Assembly: GCA_961205875.1 (NCBI GenBank)
Contig: OY540809.1
Span: 21,588,267 to 21,652,266, forward strand
Source: Sialis fuliginosa
Taxonomy: Eukaryota; Arthropoda; Insecta; Megaloptera; Sialidae
DNA length: 64,000 bases
Direction: 5' to 3'
The position numbers and the translations under genes were made by a program. This document shows, one piece after another, positions 1-12,183 of the stretch (position 1 is the first letter of the stretch; each line of letters opens with the position of its first letter). The notes beneath the pieces were generated by a model. That model searched no databases. It worked only from the letters and a program-made list of their open reading frames with translations, and was not told where the DNA came from.

Positions 1-1185
1 CGTAGAAAACTATTAACTCTTACAGTTTTGCTCTCTTCGTCCGTCTGTCTGTCTGTCTATGTAAATTATATACGGATTGATAACTTGAAAACATAAATGA
101 TGATATTTTTGAAAAAAATTAATCCACTGAGATAGGTTTCCTAAAATGCAACAAAAAATGTCCTAGGACCTGTTGATTTTAACCCTTTATATTTGCTTTT
201 CAATGTGGTTATCAGAGCGTCCCCCCTTTAATTTCTAAACTATCAATTTAAAAAATCTGAAAAAATTTCAAAATATAACTTTTTTAATTAGTACTTAATA
301 ATAATTAATGAACACTAGCAAAAATAGTTCACGAAAAATTTTGAAACAACATTTTTTTATAATCGAAATGAGAATGACCACGGAACCCTATCATCGCTTA
401 TTTGGCCGTTTTATTATATATATATAATTTAATTTTTTTGACGTACCTACTTAATTGATATGAAAATTGCGCTAATTTTTTACATAGGTACCTACTTAAA
501 AACCGTCTATATAATAAGTGATGACTTCTTCACGCGATATTATGATATTTAATGATAATTTATATTTAGGAAAAACTTATTTCAATCAGAATAATTTAAA
601 TGTATGATTTAATTTTTATTCAGGCCCTTGGAGCCCTTGTTTGTTACATCCATTGTATACTACCAACAAAATCGATCAAGTTATTATCATGATAGAAATG
701 GTTTCTGTTAGGTCAAAACTATTTGTGCTACTTTTATTTAAATAAAATATTTAATGTTATAATGTTATAGGTACTCCTACAGTCCTACTTTTTTCAATTA
801 TATTGAATTTGATTAAAACAATGTTTGATAATGAAACTATTAATTAATATCGAAAAATAGTAATTAAATTGTATTATTAAGTATTATTATAACTATAATA
901 TATAAACAAAATAAATAAAACATAATATTAAATTTTTATTATTTATAGTTTTTTTACAGAGATGTAATTAAGGGTTGCTGAAAAACCGCCCTCCCCCCAG
1001 CTATGGGGTGGAAAAATAATCCTATAAATGATAGTAAAACAAATTTACAATTTTTTTTCTAAATAAAGGGAGGCTAATCCAGGTCCTTACTGGGAGCCCT
1101 AGCTACGTTTGATATATGTACCTACAACAAATCATAAAAAACTGAATGTTTAAGTTCTTATATACCATTTATTTTATTATTATTT
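1..1185. other. Intergenic AT-rich DNA, no gene seen
   Basis: No exon-like stretch is visible. A short GTCT tetranucleotide run lies at about 43-58, and degenerate repeat sequence with the word 'cacggaaccct' lies near 380, a word common in old insect retroposons. A C-rich patch occurs near 990-1010. Confidence 0.5.
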
Positions 1186-1606
1186 CCAGCGGATTATTTC
1201 CAAAATAACGAATTTTCAGAGAAAATGTTTCAGACAATTATGGGTTAACCTTGAAAAAGTCATCTTGATGGGTTTTCAGGTTCAACTTTTCTTTTTCAAA
1301 TCTTGACCCATATATTTTGTTGCAGATGCGTAATTTACTAGGAAAAATAAACAACTTTTACCTGAAACATTTTTTCTGAAAATGCCCATTTTTTATGATA
1401 TGAAGCAAAACAAAAAGAAATTTCTGGATATTCAATATTTTTTTTCTCGAAAACTACTTATCAATTTTTAAGAAAAATCACAAGAAGTAAAAAGTGTTTA
1501 TTAGGTTTAAGCTAGGATTCTTGGAGAATTTTAGCCGTCTCGAAACCATGAAACTTTTGTCTGAAACATTTTTTTTAAATTCGTTATTTTGGAAATAATC
1601 CGCTGG
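1186..1606. mobile_element. Foldback miniature element (CCAGCGGATT family)
   Basis: The left end reads CCAGCGGATTATTTCCAAAA and the right end carries its reverse complement (TTTTGGAAATAATCCGCTGG). The match continues inward for about 45 bases, including 'gtttcagac'. A second, partial inverted segment ('cagaaaa..tgtttcag') lies inside. There is no open reading frame. This is the pattern of a miniature inverted-repeat element; no convincing target duplication was seen, so the superfamily is unassigned. Confidence 0.75.
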
Positions 1607-3115
1607 AAAGTCTTACCCCGGTATAGTAATCCCTCCATGGAAACAGCGCGTAAAAAACACGTAAATAGAGCAATTTTTAAATCTTTTCATTCTTTTTTTA
1701 AAACTTTTTCATCCGCGTAAAAGTTAATGCGAGACCGCGTAAATGAAAAACTGTACTTACCTATATTCGATTTATTATATTAAAGAATAATTAGAAGAGT
1801 TTGTTCATGAATATGGCCGTGAAATAATATTTTATTTTATTTAAATTGAAATAATTCAAATAAAATTATTGTTCAATGGCAATACAAGTTCACGAACATG
1901 AGAGGTTATATTTCATGAATAAAAATACTAACCTAAAACCATATAAAAAAGGAAACTAAAAAATGTGTGTGAAGTGTTGGGATGCACAGTCGAGGGATTG
2001 ACGTAGATACGTGAAAGTGGAGTTAAATAAAACTCAGATTAATGGATTGATTGATATACATCTTTGTTATACAGAAACGTTTGAATATTTATAAAATAGA
2101 CCCAAAATGTTGCCGTAAACTTAGTCTAAATAAAAAAATATTATAACTAGTATTGTATAAGTTAGTTATTTCTTATGATTTGTACGAACATAAAAACAAT
2201 TAATTAATTAATACGAATTAATACAATTAATTAATATTTACTTTTATTCAATTTAAAAAACTGTAATCAAAAAAATAATAGCGTTAGGTCGTAGAGAATA
2301 TATTGTTATATCTTGTTATTTTTTTCAATTTATCTAATTAATATTTACAAGCGCAATCGTGGACATACTTTAATTTTTCCTTAATGTTTTTGTATAATAT
2401 TAAATTTATCACCCATTAGAACTAGTTAAAGGTTTTGATTTTTACTTGTACCTCGTAAATCTATAATTTGAGATCATATACTATAATAATAAATTTACGC
2501 TAGCGCGCAAAACTGATCTGTGCGCCTTACATCAAGTTTCTGAAATGCCCACCCAGTGTCTTTAAAAGTTAATCACGTCAAAAGGATAACTATTATATCT
2601 AAAAAAATATTCAATAACTTTAATTTTTTATTATCACTTAATTTAATTAATGTTTTAAATGGATCTATAATAATTAATGATTGCGTAATGTAAGGTCAAT
2701 TATTTTTACGGATTTTAATTCTTATTTATATAAATGAATCATACATAAACGCGGTAACTTTGAAGGTGCAACAATTGTTTCTTTTACATTAGTGGCATTG
2801 AATGAATCCGCTTTCTAAAACTGGAGCAAGCTAATTGTACGTACGTAAAGTAATTACAGAAAAGTGAACGTTATAGTACATAGAATACTGAATGTCAATA
2901 TAACATACAATTTAACATTCATTTATGTATTTATAAACGTTAATTTTTTTATGAGTAAAAACTTTCTTTGTTTACCTTAAAAATTATACTGTTTTAAGCG
3001 GTATCTTAACAAAATTTTGCTATAGAACTATATTGCCGTGCTTAGGTAAATGGCAGTAAACTTATTTTACTGCCTTTTAGATTTTCTACATATTAGTCAT
3101 AAAATTAATCATTAA
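1607..3115. other. Intergenic AT-rich DNA, no gene seen
   Basis: I see no coding similarity here and no clear repeat boundaries. The segment separates two foldback elements. It contains only very AT-rich sequence and short palindromic TTAATTAA words near 2200-2230. Confidence 0.4.
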
Positions 3116-3456
3116 TGCCAGGAATTATAAAGGATTTGCTTGGCTGCAAATACAAATTAGCTCCCAGCTAACGCTATCTACTAGGTATTAAATATAAATG
3201 ACAACCGCACAGATGTAGCGAACGAAATCAAACTTATAATCACTTTGACGCATGCGTATTAAGTAGAAACCAGTAACTTAAAATAAGTACTGCCAAGTAT
3301 ATCTCATAAAATGCATAGAATTTACATTATTATACATTTATTACCACTGTTTTCAAATATCGAGCAATTTCATAACAATTTGACACTTATCAGATAGCGT
3401 TAGCTGGGAGCTAATTTGCATTTGCAGCCAAGCAAATTCTTTATAATACCGGGCAT
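3116..3456. mobile_element. Foldback miniature element with about 60-bp arms
   Basis: The left arm (about 3116-3180) includes 'gcttggctgcaaat' and 'agctcccagctaacgctatc'. The right arm (about 3393-3456) carries the reverse complement, including 'gatagcgttagctgggagct'. The arms are about 90% complementary around a 210-base AT-rich loop. This is a non-coding miniature inverted-repeat element; the superfamily is not assigned. Confidence 0.8.
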
Positions 3457-3935
3457 AAGAATGTTATTTCAATAGAATATTAATTTTTTAAGTTTATCGA
3501 ATATATCAAATTAGTTACTTTTCCTGAATATAAAAGCAGTAAAATCATTTTTCAACATAAAAATACGTCATGCAAAATATACGCATTTTTGACCCCTCCC
3601 TCTCCCTATGTCATGCTGCATCACATTTTTTTCAAACCCCTACCTAATAATTTGTAACAAAACCTAAGTAACCCCCAACGACCTCTAATAAAGTATGTAA
3701 TTAGAAGTGAAAATATTATTTATTCTTTAAATATATATTCATTTTATAGTATACATACCACATTTATATCTACCAAATGCTTACTAAATATAATAAAAAC
3801 AATAATTACTAAAATAATTTATTTAAAACTTTTAACAATAAAATGCATATTGATTTTAAAATATAAAATACAACGGTCATTTATAAAGATACAAATATAT
3901 TCTCTTAAAAATACTGTTCCGGTAAATCAATTAGA

Positions 3936-4381
3936 GGTCATTCATAAATTACGTCACACGTTAAGGAGAAAGAGAAGGTTTACAAAGTGTGACGTGGTGT
4001 GACAAGGGTGGGGGGGGGGAGAAATCACATTTTCGTGACCTTTCATCTAAAAATCAAAAGAATGAATTTTATAGGAAAAATTAATGTTGTTGGTAACTCG
4101 AGACCTGTGAAGAGTTATTGGAAAAATTTCAAACGTGCATGAAAAAATTTCATATATTTATATAAAATAATATTATTAATATAATAAAAATAATATTATA
4201 AGCTGCAATAAAAAAAAATCCTTTTATTTCGTTGATTTTGAGTACCTAATTATTGTTTCGAAATTTGTGTGATGTTACAACAGGGGGGGGGGGTCATACA
4301 AATGTGACAACCTTTGATAAAACCGAAGGGGGGAGTCTTAAAAACCATGAAATTTGTGTAACGTAATTTATAAATGGTCCC
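3936..4381. mobile_element. Miniature element, GGTCATTCATAAATTACG ends
   Basis: The left end is GGTCATTCATAAATTACGTC and the right end is its near-perfect reverse complement (ACGTAATTTATAAATGGTCC). G-rich runs lie near 4010 and 4285. It sits only 75 bases past the stop codon of the SLC19 gene, so it probably forms part of that gene's 3' untranslated region or terminates close to it. A single related end lies at about 49374-49420. Confidence 0.75.
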
Positions 4382-4456
4382 TTAACTAAACATTAAAAAC
4401 TAAATAAATAACAATTTTCATTTTGTGGAATACTGTAATGTCAGAATTTTTATATT

Positions 4457-4762
4457 TTAATGTACACTATATCTATTTCTTGAACGTACCAATTTGGTAA
4501 TACCTATAACTAAAAATATAAGTCCTAAAATGACATTATAACTAGCATAGATATAATACTGTCCTCGTGGTTGAATAGCTAATCCATCATCGCTAACAAC
4601 TATTATAGTTAATATTGTTTGAAACAAAAGAGCTAAAAGAGTGTTGATACCAAATATTAATCCGTAGCTGTCTTCACAAAGTTTCTTTGCTACTTCAGAA
4701 TTGGCTACTGTTATCATGAACTGGTATAGAATACCAAAGACTACGTAACCCATATAACAAAT
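4457..4762 (-). CDS. SLC19 transporter coding exon 5 (last)
   Basis: Codes for residues 349-449 and the TAA stop. It begins ICYMGYVVFGILYQFMITVA at a strong 'ttttttcag' acceptor and carries the final helices. It ends in a short basic tail (KLVRSRNRYSVH). No consensus poly(A) signal was recognised immediately downstream, where the element at 3936-4381 begins. Confidence 0.92.
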   Translation of the reverse strand: MCYMGYVVFGILYQFMITVANSEVAKKLCEDSYGLIFGINTLLALLFQTILTIIVVSDDGLAIQPRGQYYIYASYNVILGLIFLVIGITKLVRSRNRYSVH

Positions 4763-7700
4763 CTGAAAAAAACAAATTAATTGTAATAACAGGTTGATTA
4801 TTGGTGATAGTAAACATTATCTTGAATAATAAACTTTGTCCACACAATTTGAATTGTTAGTCCCAAATCACATAATTAAAATAAAGTTGAATTTAAATTA
4901 ATTGATATAAAGGTACTGGCACCAGACTTGGCCCATTTAAGAGTTTTTTGGGATTGACGGGCTTCTTTTTTGTAATTCTCATGAACTCATGTTACTAATA
5001 AAACAAGTACGTCTTTATTAAATCAAGTTAATTACCAAAGTCCGCAAATATAGTTTGTTTTTTTAAATTATAGCCTATTTTTTTCACAAGTAATGGACAA
5101 AGTAAAATCAGTAATAGGCATCCAATAATGGACACTTGCTAATGATACGACACAAAATTTTTAAAATAAAGAATCGTTACATTTAAAACAATTAAACAAT
5201 GTAAAACAGATGCTATGATAATATAATAATAAATTGATTACACTTTACACTAATAATTAGTTTAAATGTCCAACATTTTAACACCCATTGGCCAATTGTA
5301 TCAAATTAAGTGTCTATAAATTATGATTCAGTAATGGCAGTAATCAAATATCAACTAATATTTCTAATTTAGTACATTTAATTAAACAAGTGTCCAACGC
5401 TGGGGTATTGTCAAAACTGGTACCAGTACCTTATATATAAATAATCTCTGTGTTGTATATACTTATAATATTATAATTTTATGGTCGAATTGCATATGAA
5501 ATTATTATATAAAATAGAATGAATGTTATTATCGAATTATTACTAATAAACTGGTGCAATATATTATTATCCATTTATCAATAAAAACAATCAAAGTAAT
5601 TAACAATAAATGCATTCAAATTATGAAATAGTTAATTATACTTGTTACAGATAAATATAAAATTTATGGATGTAAAATATACGGTGCGTAGAGGAAGTGG
5701 ATCTAGTCTGTCAAAATAAGAATTGGAGGAACAAGTTTTAAAATATACTTTATATTGCGTATCTTCGAAATAGATCAGTGCACACGCACGATTATTTCAA
5801 AATTGTAACGTGTGTGTGTAACAATAATTGGTTAATTTTCGTTTATAAGACCACACAAGATAAATTTAAAAAATATCTTGTGGGAAATTGGGAAAGTTTT
5901 TTTTTATAAATACTGTTATAACGGTATTAAATTTGGTTAAATTTTAATAAAAATAATGGATTATACAGCAATATTTCATCATTCTCGCATTTTTTTGTGT
6001 TTCGTAGTGATTATTATCTATATCTATAATATATATAAAACGCAAAGTCTCTGTCTGTCTGTCTGTCCGTTAGTGCGCTCATAACTCGAGAACCACTTAT
6101 CCGATGTACGTGCTTTTTTTAATTCATATATATGTTCTTTGCCCAGATTTTATTATATATTTTGTTACTTAGGTAACATAAGGAATAAGCAGTGACAATA
6201 ATAGTAAATTAAATCGGAAAAAAGTTTGCCGCAAACGCGCTCTTTTGCAATACGATGCCTAAACCGTTAAATATTGAATAATACAGTGTAGTAAAGAACT
6301 GTGTAGAATAAAAAGATCTAAAATAATTTAACTATATTTTTCAAAAATCCTGAACAATAATTCCATAGTCCACGCGAGCAAATTTGCGGGCTGAGCTTGT
6401 GTATCATAAATTGATATATTACTTTTACTATACTTAATCAACACTATTTTATTAAACAAACATTATTATATTAAAACTTATCCAATAGATAAATAACAAC
6501 TAATTTTAATAAATGTTTCTAGATATTATTTACAATTGAAATACATACCCAAATGTTTTTAGTGCTTGCCGAAGCAAACAAAAAACATCCACCAATCACT
6601 GAACAGACAGCCATCGTTAGTTCGCCGTATGCAGCCCAATCGACTCTCAAAGCTCCGGCAATTAAAGCCATAGCTGCTCCAAGTAGGGTCAATGTAGCTT
6701 CTACCGCCCCGTTCCAAATCTTTGGATCGTCCGCCGTAGTATTTGAGTATAGATTTTGGTATGGAATGTCCATATTATAGTCTATGAAATTGAACAATGC
6801 TGGTTAAATTTCTACACGAATATTGTCTTCGTATTACGTAATTAGAAAACAAATACAGGGTGGACCATGAATTTGTTTATATTTAAATCAAATTTTCCGC
6901 GGAAACGGATCGCCTGAGGCTTGCGCGGGGGGTGACTAGCCGTTAGCTGAGTTTTCAGAAATTAAGTCACAATGAAGAGGTTCACGGGATCGAAGCGCGC
7001 TTTTTGGGTGAAGCATTTTTACTGCCCGGGAAAAAATTTCAGATCTGATGTGATCAAATCAGATCGTGTACATCTGCATTTTGAGACATCATATATTTTC
7101 ACTGGTTTTTGATCTGTGGAGACCTGCAAACAAAGATTTACAATGATCTACAAAGATCTACGATTTTCAACGTTTCAATCTCTATCACGATCTTTTGAAA
7201 TCTTTGTAGATCTTTGCAGGTCTCCATAGACCAAAAACCAGTGAAAAAATATGATGTTGTCTCAAAATGCAGATCTATCAAGATCTGATTTGATCACTTC
7301 AGATCTGAAACTTTTACCCGGATGATCACATTGAACTGAAGCTGAAACACTTTTTGTTCACGGGTTTTCAGCTTGTCTAAAATTTAGTGTCGATCCCGTT
7401 TCTTCGAACTTCTTCACCCATTTCTTAATTAAAACTGCACGGATACTGTTTTCTTTTTTGTAAAATGTATTTAACGCGAAATAAGCGCCGAACAGTAACA
7501 AGTGAACCTTTGTTTAAGCAAAAATGATTCACGCAAAAAGCGCGCATATTTGTCATATTATAAGAATTTTCTATTTCTTGCCTTCCGCAAGTTAAACTAG
7601 TACTTAATCACTTTGCCTTTTCTTTATTCAAACTACCTATAGATCTTGTTAATCGAGTTTCTTTTTTACTACATTTTTATTTTCACTTTCATTATATCTA

Positions 7701-10700
7701 TAAACTGTATTGTATCTTAAATGTTAATACATTACTTCTATTGGGATTATTTTCATCCAATATCAATCCCCACAGTGGCTGCATATAATTGACCACTTGA
7801 ATGAAACCGCAAGTTGCTAGTGCCCACCAAAACGACCACTTGATCACATGAAAAGATGAATACGCGGTTATAAAATGCTTCCAGAGCAGTTTTATAGCGT
7901 TCACGTAAGGATCTGATGTCTTAAGGGACATTCCAGGTGACTGATTGAAGTATATACTTTTTTGCACAGGCGGGATAGCTATTGACCAGATTGTAGCAAC
8001 TATCATAACTGTAGAACAAATATAGAGTTAATATTATATGCATAGAAAATAAACCAATTTTATATCATTAAAAGAATTAATTATTGACAATAGTTAATTA
8101 CGTAGAGTGTAGACAATGGACCCGATTTCCAAGACATCTTTACGTAGACGCTGTATGAAATAAACTGCAAATTAAGTTTGTCACGTAATAATTCCGCCTA
8201 GAATTAAAATTTAATAATTTCAGGATTTTTTCCTTTACTTGTGTTACAAGATCTTCCTTCATGCTAAATTTTAAAATTGTAGGTCAACGGGAATTACCCT
8301 ATAGGTTTTGATGATGTCTGTCAGTATCAAAAAACGCTTTGAAAGGTCGTATCTTTTTATCGCATTAAGTTAGAAACTTTAATTTTTTTACAGGACTATG
8401 AGATTATAGACCATAATATTTGATATAAATTTCAAATTGATACTTTAATCCATTCCTAAGAAAAGGGTCTTGACGGACAGACATTCGTTTTGTGGTATGG
8501 AACCCTAAAAATTGGGCTGCACGCGAGACGATACGAAATTAGCTTTTACGTATTTATCTAGGATTTTACAACAGACTTTCTCGTCAAACTTTAAATGGTT
8601 TCGTCTCCGTTTGTAACCCTAAATATATATATGTACATATAAATTAAAGAAAATAATATGTAAACTTACCTCCAAAAGTGATATAATTAAGATCAGCGAT
8701 GTTCATTGCATTAAAACTAATCAGGAGTTGAGCTATAAGAGAAGCAGAAAATCTGCCAAAGAGTGCTGCAGCTCTGGTATGAGAAGTTACAACTTGATAT
8801 TTATCTTTTGGTACTTTTGCGTATATGTAAGTGTAATACGCTACTTCGCAGGCCATAAATAATCCATAGAATACCTAAAATGAGGGTGAACATAAGAAAG
8901 TAAAAACATGTAAATCTAACCTTAAAACACTGCAAAATATATAATAATTAGAAACAGTTTTTGAAGTAGGTTTTATTTTATTCTTTCTTTAAAGTTTTTT
9001 ATTGGCTTGGCACTTCAAGAACTGTTAAATTTAATTATTATAAGGTAACGGCACCGGTCTTGGCAAGCACCCCAGTAATGGCAAATGTTTAATTAAATGT
9101 CCTGAATTTGAAATATGTGATGATATTTAATTATAATAATTTCTGAATATTAATCTATGTATATTTAACTGTCTTACAGCGTGATTTGATGACAATCGGC
9201 CAATAGGTGTCAAAATGGTGGACATTTAAACATCGCGGATCAGTCGAAATTTACGTAGTGTGTATTTTCTTATGTAAATGATTAGTGGAGCGAGTTTGAT
9301 TATTAGTGATTTTTATGCTGCTTAAATTTTTTTTTTGAAGTGAAGGTCACCACTAAATTTAATTTTATTGTTCTAGGATGGGTTTTGTGTTCAATAACCA
9401 TTACTGGGTATTCATTTTTCACTAATACCCAGTAGTGGCAGCGATGTTTTCAAATGTAGTTTTCATTACTAGGTGTGAAAAATGTTAAGCAGGCGGGTTG
9501 AAATTATTAATATATAGTGAATTATAATTCTAAAGATAAATTTGCAATTAACATATTCAAATTAGGTCAGGTAAGTATTAAGGAAAATTTACGATTGATA
9601 TTATTTTATGCAAAAATATATAAAAACATAAAGTCAAATTTAAGGTAATTGTTATGTTTGTTTGAATTGTTTAATGTACAAAAAAATATTGAATAATTAA
9701 GGCAGATCCGTATTAAGGAAGTAATTTAAATAATATTTTCTAAAAAACTATATTCTATAGTTATAAGGTAAAAAATAGTTGTTATATTGACAGTATTTGA
9801 ATAAATTATAATATTGAAAATTTAGAGCAGGCCCGTATTAACGAAAATTTATAATATTTTATATTTAAAATATATAAAAATTTAAAGAAAAACTTAGACA
9901 GTTATGTTGATATAATTTAAATAAAATATAGAACTCTGCAGTTTAGGCAGGCCTGTATTAACGAAAATTTACAATTGATTTTTATCGTAAAAAATATAAA
10001 AAAAGAAAAATTAATGATAGTTATGTTGGACGTACCCGCTTCGCTCGCATTGTATGATTTTTTATACTTATTAACAGTAGAAATAATGTTATTTTAAGAT
10101 AGATATTGAAATATAATTTTTTTTATATTTTTTGCTTTTTATTCATTATAAGATACTGGCATAACATATGTGATGTGAATTCATCATCAGAAGAAAGTGT
10201 GGTTAACATAAAGACGACTGTTAATTAACTTGCTTACTATAAATTTATAATTTATAAATTTTTATAATTAATTGTTTGTTAAATACTTGCTTATTATTTG
10301 TGATTTATAATTTGTTAATTAAAAAAATAAATTTAATTGTGTAACTATCACACATGTGTTTTACTAAAGCATCTGCACAAATTATATTAGATAATATTAA
10401 TTGTATATTTTTCTTAATACGCCCCTGACTCAAAAATCACAATATAACAACTGCGGATGGTAAACATGTTCATGTTTATATAATTTTTATGAAAAAATAT
10501 TCATTATAAATTTTTCTTAATACGTGCCTGACTAAAATATTAATATATACATTTTTGGTTTAACTACATCAATTTCATAACTTTCATTGCTTAACGGTTT
10601 CATTTTTATACAATTTTTATTAGAAAATATTAATTATAAATTCTTTTTAATACGTGCCTGGCTTAAATATACAATATGCATTATTGGTTTAGTTACATCA

Positions 10701-12175
10701 AAGTCATAACTACCATTACTTAATATTTTCATTTTTATAGAATTTTTATCAGAAAATTTTCTAATTATAAATTGTTCTTAATACGTAGCTGACTAAAATA
10801 TTCATATATACATTTTCAGTTTAACTACATCAATGTCATAACTGTCATTGCTTAATTGTTTCATTTTTATATAGTTTTTATTGGAAAATATTAATTATGA
10901 ATTCTTCTTAATACGTACCTGACTAAAATATTCATATATACATTTTCGTATTAACTACATTAATTCCATAACTTATTACTAAATGGTTTCGTTTTATACA
11001 GTTTTTATTGGAAAAATTAATTTTAAATTCTATTTAATACGTGCCTGGCTTAAATATTCAATATACATTATAAGTTTAATTACATAGATATAACAACTTC
11101 CATTAGTTAACATTTTCATTTTTAAATAAATTTTATGAGAAAATACTAATTGTAAATTCTTCTTAATACGTGCCTGGCTTAAATATTCAATAACATTATC
11201 GGTTTAATTACATCGATATCAAAAGTTCCATTGTTTAGTATTTAATTACTTATGATTTATTATTAAATATTAACTATAAATTTTACTTAATACGACCCTG
11301 CTCTAATTAAAAATGTAATCTATTTACTTATTTATTTATTATATGACATTTCATGATATTTACCTTTAGTTTAAAATTTTTTTTTTATAACAAAGTACTA
11401 GAAATATCATTTTGCCATCACTGGGTTGCCATAACTGGTTTTACCTCTGCCACTACTGGAGAAAAAACATGATCAAAATAAAAGGCTATAATTTAAAGAA
11501 AAAAACTATATTTGCGGATTTTGGTAATGAAATTGATTAAATAAAGAGTTACTTGTTTTATTAGTAACATGAGTTCATGAAAATTACAAAAAACAAGCTC
11601 ATTAATCCAAAAAAACTGAAAACTTGCTCTTATAGTGGCCACCACTGGTGCCTTTACCTTATACTTTTCAGTATTTTAGGGTTTTATTTTTTTCCCCTTT
11701 TGATCTCCAAGGTTTGATAAAATTTATATGGGACCACCTCGGGAGTATACTCTTTCAAACAAACAAAATCGTCCAAATCGGTGCATATTTGTCGGAGTAA
11801 TGCTCGAACATACATAAAAAATATCTATTTTCATTTTTGATATCCGTTAAAAATACTTACTTCCATAGTTTGAAGTGCAGGAACACTGGAAGTCCAAAGT
11901 AACAAGGACCAAATAATAATACCACAGCATCCTAGAATAACTATGAGAGGTTTGTATCTACAAATATCTGTGATTAGAAACACGATGACTAAAAGACCTA
12001 GGTAGGCGTAAGTTCCTACTGGGTATATCTTTTGTGTCGTCTCTTCCAATGTCAAGTTCTTCCATCCTGTTAGATACTCAAACACGTACGGTTCCGAAGG
12101 ACGAAATTCTTTGAGGAATCCGAAAACCGAAAGCATTAAGGATATTTTGAGCCACATTGGAATTGTGATCTTCAT
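4457..12175 (-). CDS. SLC19-family transporter (thiamine/reduced-folate type), five coding exons
   Basis: Multi-pass plasma-membrane carrier of the SLC19 family, whose characterised members import thiamine or reduced folates. Coding exons on the minus strand are 12175-11861, 8874-8670, 8008-7736, 6799-6549 and 4762-4457. All introns have GT/AG borders and phases agree, giving 449 residues, the usual family length. Family hallmarks include the first-helix block KEFRPSEPY (residues 22-30), EVAYYTYIYAKV around residue 115 followed by TSHTRAA, and WNGAVEA with TLLGA in exon 4. About twelve hydrophobic segments are visible. A splice acceptor at 12184-12185, eight bases before the ATG, shows that a non-coding 5' exon lies further upstream (above 12.2 kb) and was not located. 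Sequence alone does not separate thiamine from folate transport. No frameshift or missing segment is seen. Confidence 0.93.
4911..5431. mobile_element. Short AGGTACTGGCACC-family element in SLC19 intron 4
   Basis: The left end AGGTACTGGCACCAGACTTG pairs with the right end, whose reverse complement is AGGTACTGGTACCAGTTTTG. Interior words ('gtaatggacaaagtaaaa', 'ttgcggac'-like and 'gttactaataaaac') also occur near the right end of the 2.6-kb element at 9043-11659. It is therefore a deletion derivative or relative of that element. No coding sequence. Confidence 0.75.
6549..6799 (-). CDS. SLC19 transporter coding exon 4
   Basis: Codes for residues 265-348. It begins with a loop (LFNFIDYNMDIP) and runs into the conserved WNGAVEATLTLLGAA helix segment. 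The acceptor is 'ttaaccag' and the donor is TGG|GTATGT, phase 0. Confidence 0.92.
7026..7321. mobile_element. Near-complete hairpin element in SLC19 intron 3
   Basis: The two halves are complementary along almost their whole length. The left half carries 'tttcagatctga..tgatcaaatcagatc' and 'gcattttgagac', then 'ccagtga/tcactgg', 'ggagacctgcaaa' and 'gatctacaaagat'. The right half carries their reverse complements in opposite order. Ends are CCGGG...CCCGG. With only a few bases of loop near 7170-7180, a transcript would fold into a hairpin with about 130-bp arms. Superfamily not assigned. Confidence 0.8.
7736..8008 (-). CDS. SLC19 transporter coding exon 3
   Basis: Completes a split valine codon and codes for residues 174-264, including the cytoplasmic central loop and the helix with WWALATCGFIQVVNYMQPLW. 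The acceptor is 'ttctacag'. I chose the donor 'agaa|gtaatg' because it keeps frame with the next exon (split Thr codon). A downstream 'gtatta' would not keep that phase. Confidence 0.88.
8670..8874 (-). CDS. SLC19 transporter coding exon 2
   Basis: Codes for residues 106-173. It begins VFYGLFMACEVAYYTYIYAK and includes TSHTRAAALFGRF, the most conserved stretch of the family. The acceptor is 'cattttag' and the donor is GTAAGT after one base of a split codon (phase 1). The preceding intron is about 3 kb because it holds the large element at 9043-11659. Confidence 0.93.
9043..11659. mobile_element. Large non-coding TA-flanked element, copy A (2.6 kb), with opposed internal repeat arrays
   Basis: Ends are AGGTAACGGCACCGGT at the left and, at the right, the reverse complement of AGGTAAAGGCACCAGT, bordered by TA on both sides, the pattern of a TA-targeting DNA transposon relic. 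The left half holds four units of a motif near 'ggcaggcccgtattaacgaa' (about 9566, 9700, 9825, 9945). The right half holds eight units of the reverse-complement motif 'ttcttaatacgtgcctggct' (about 10411, 10514, 10644, 10775, 10905, 11032, 11159, 11285). Spacing is about 100-135 bases. No open reading frame. It lies inside intron 1 of the SLC19 coding region. Confidence 0.85.
11861..12175 (-). CDS. SLC19 transporter coding exon 1
   Basis: Codes for residues 1-105, starting MKITIPMWLK and ending in ..LQTME at a GTAAGT donor (phase 0). It holds the first membrane helices and the KEFRPSEPY block that lines the substrate path in SLC19 carriers. The acceptor just before the ATG ('ttttgcag' at about 12191-12184) makes this the second exon of the transcript, so the 5' untranslated region is itself spliced. 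Confidence 0.93.
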
Positions 12176-12183
12176 TTTGATGA

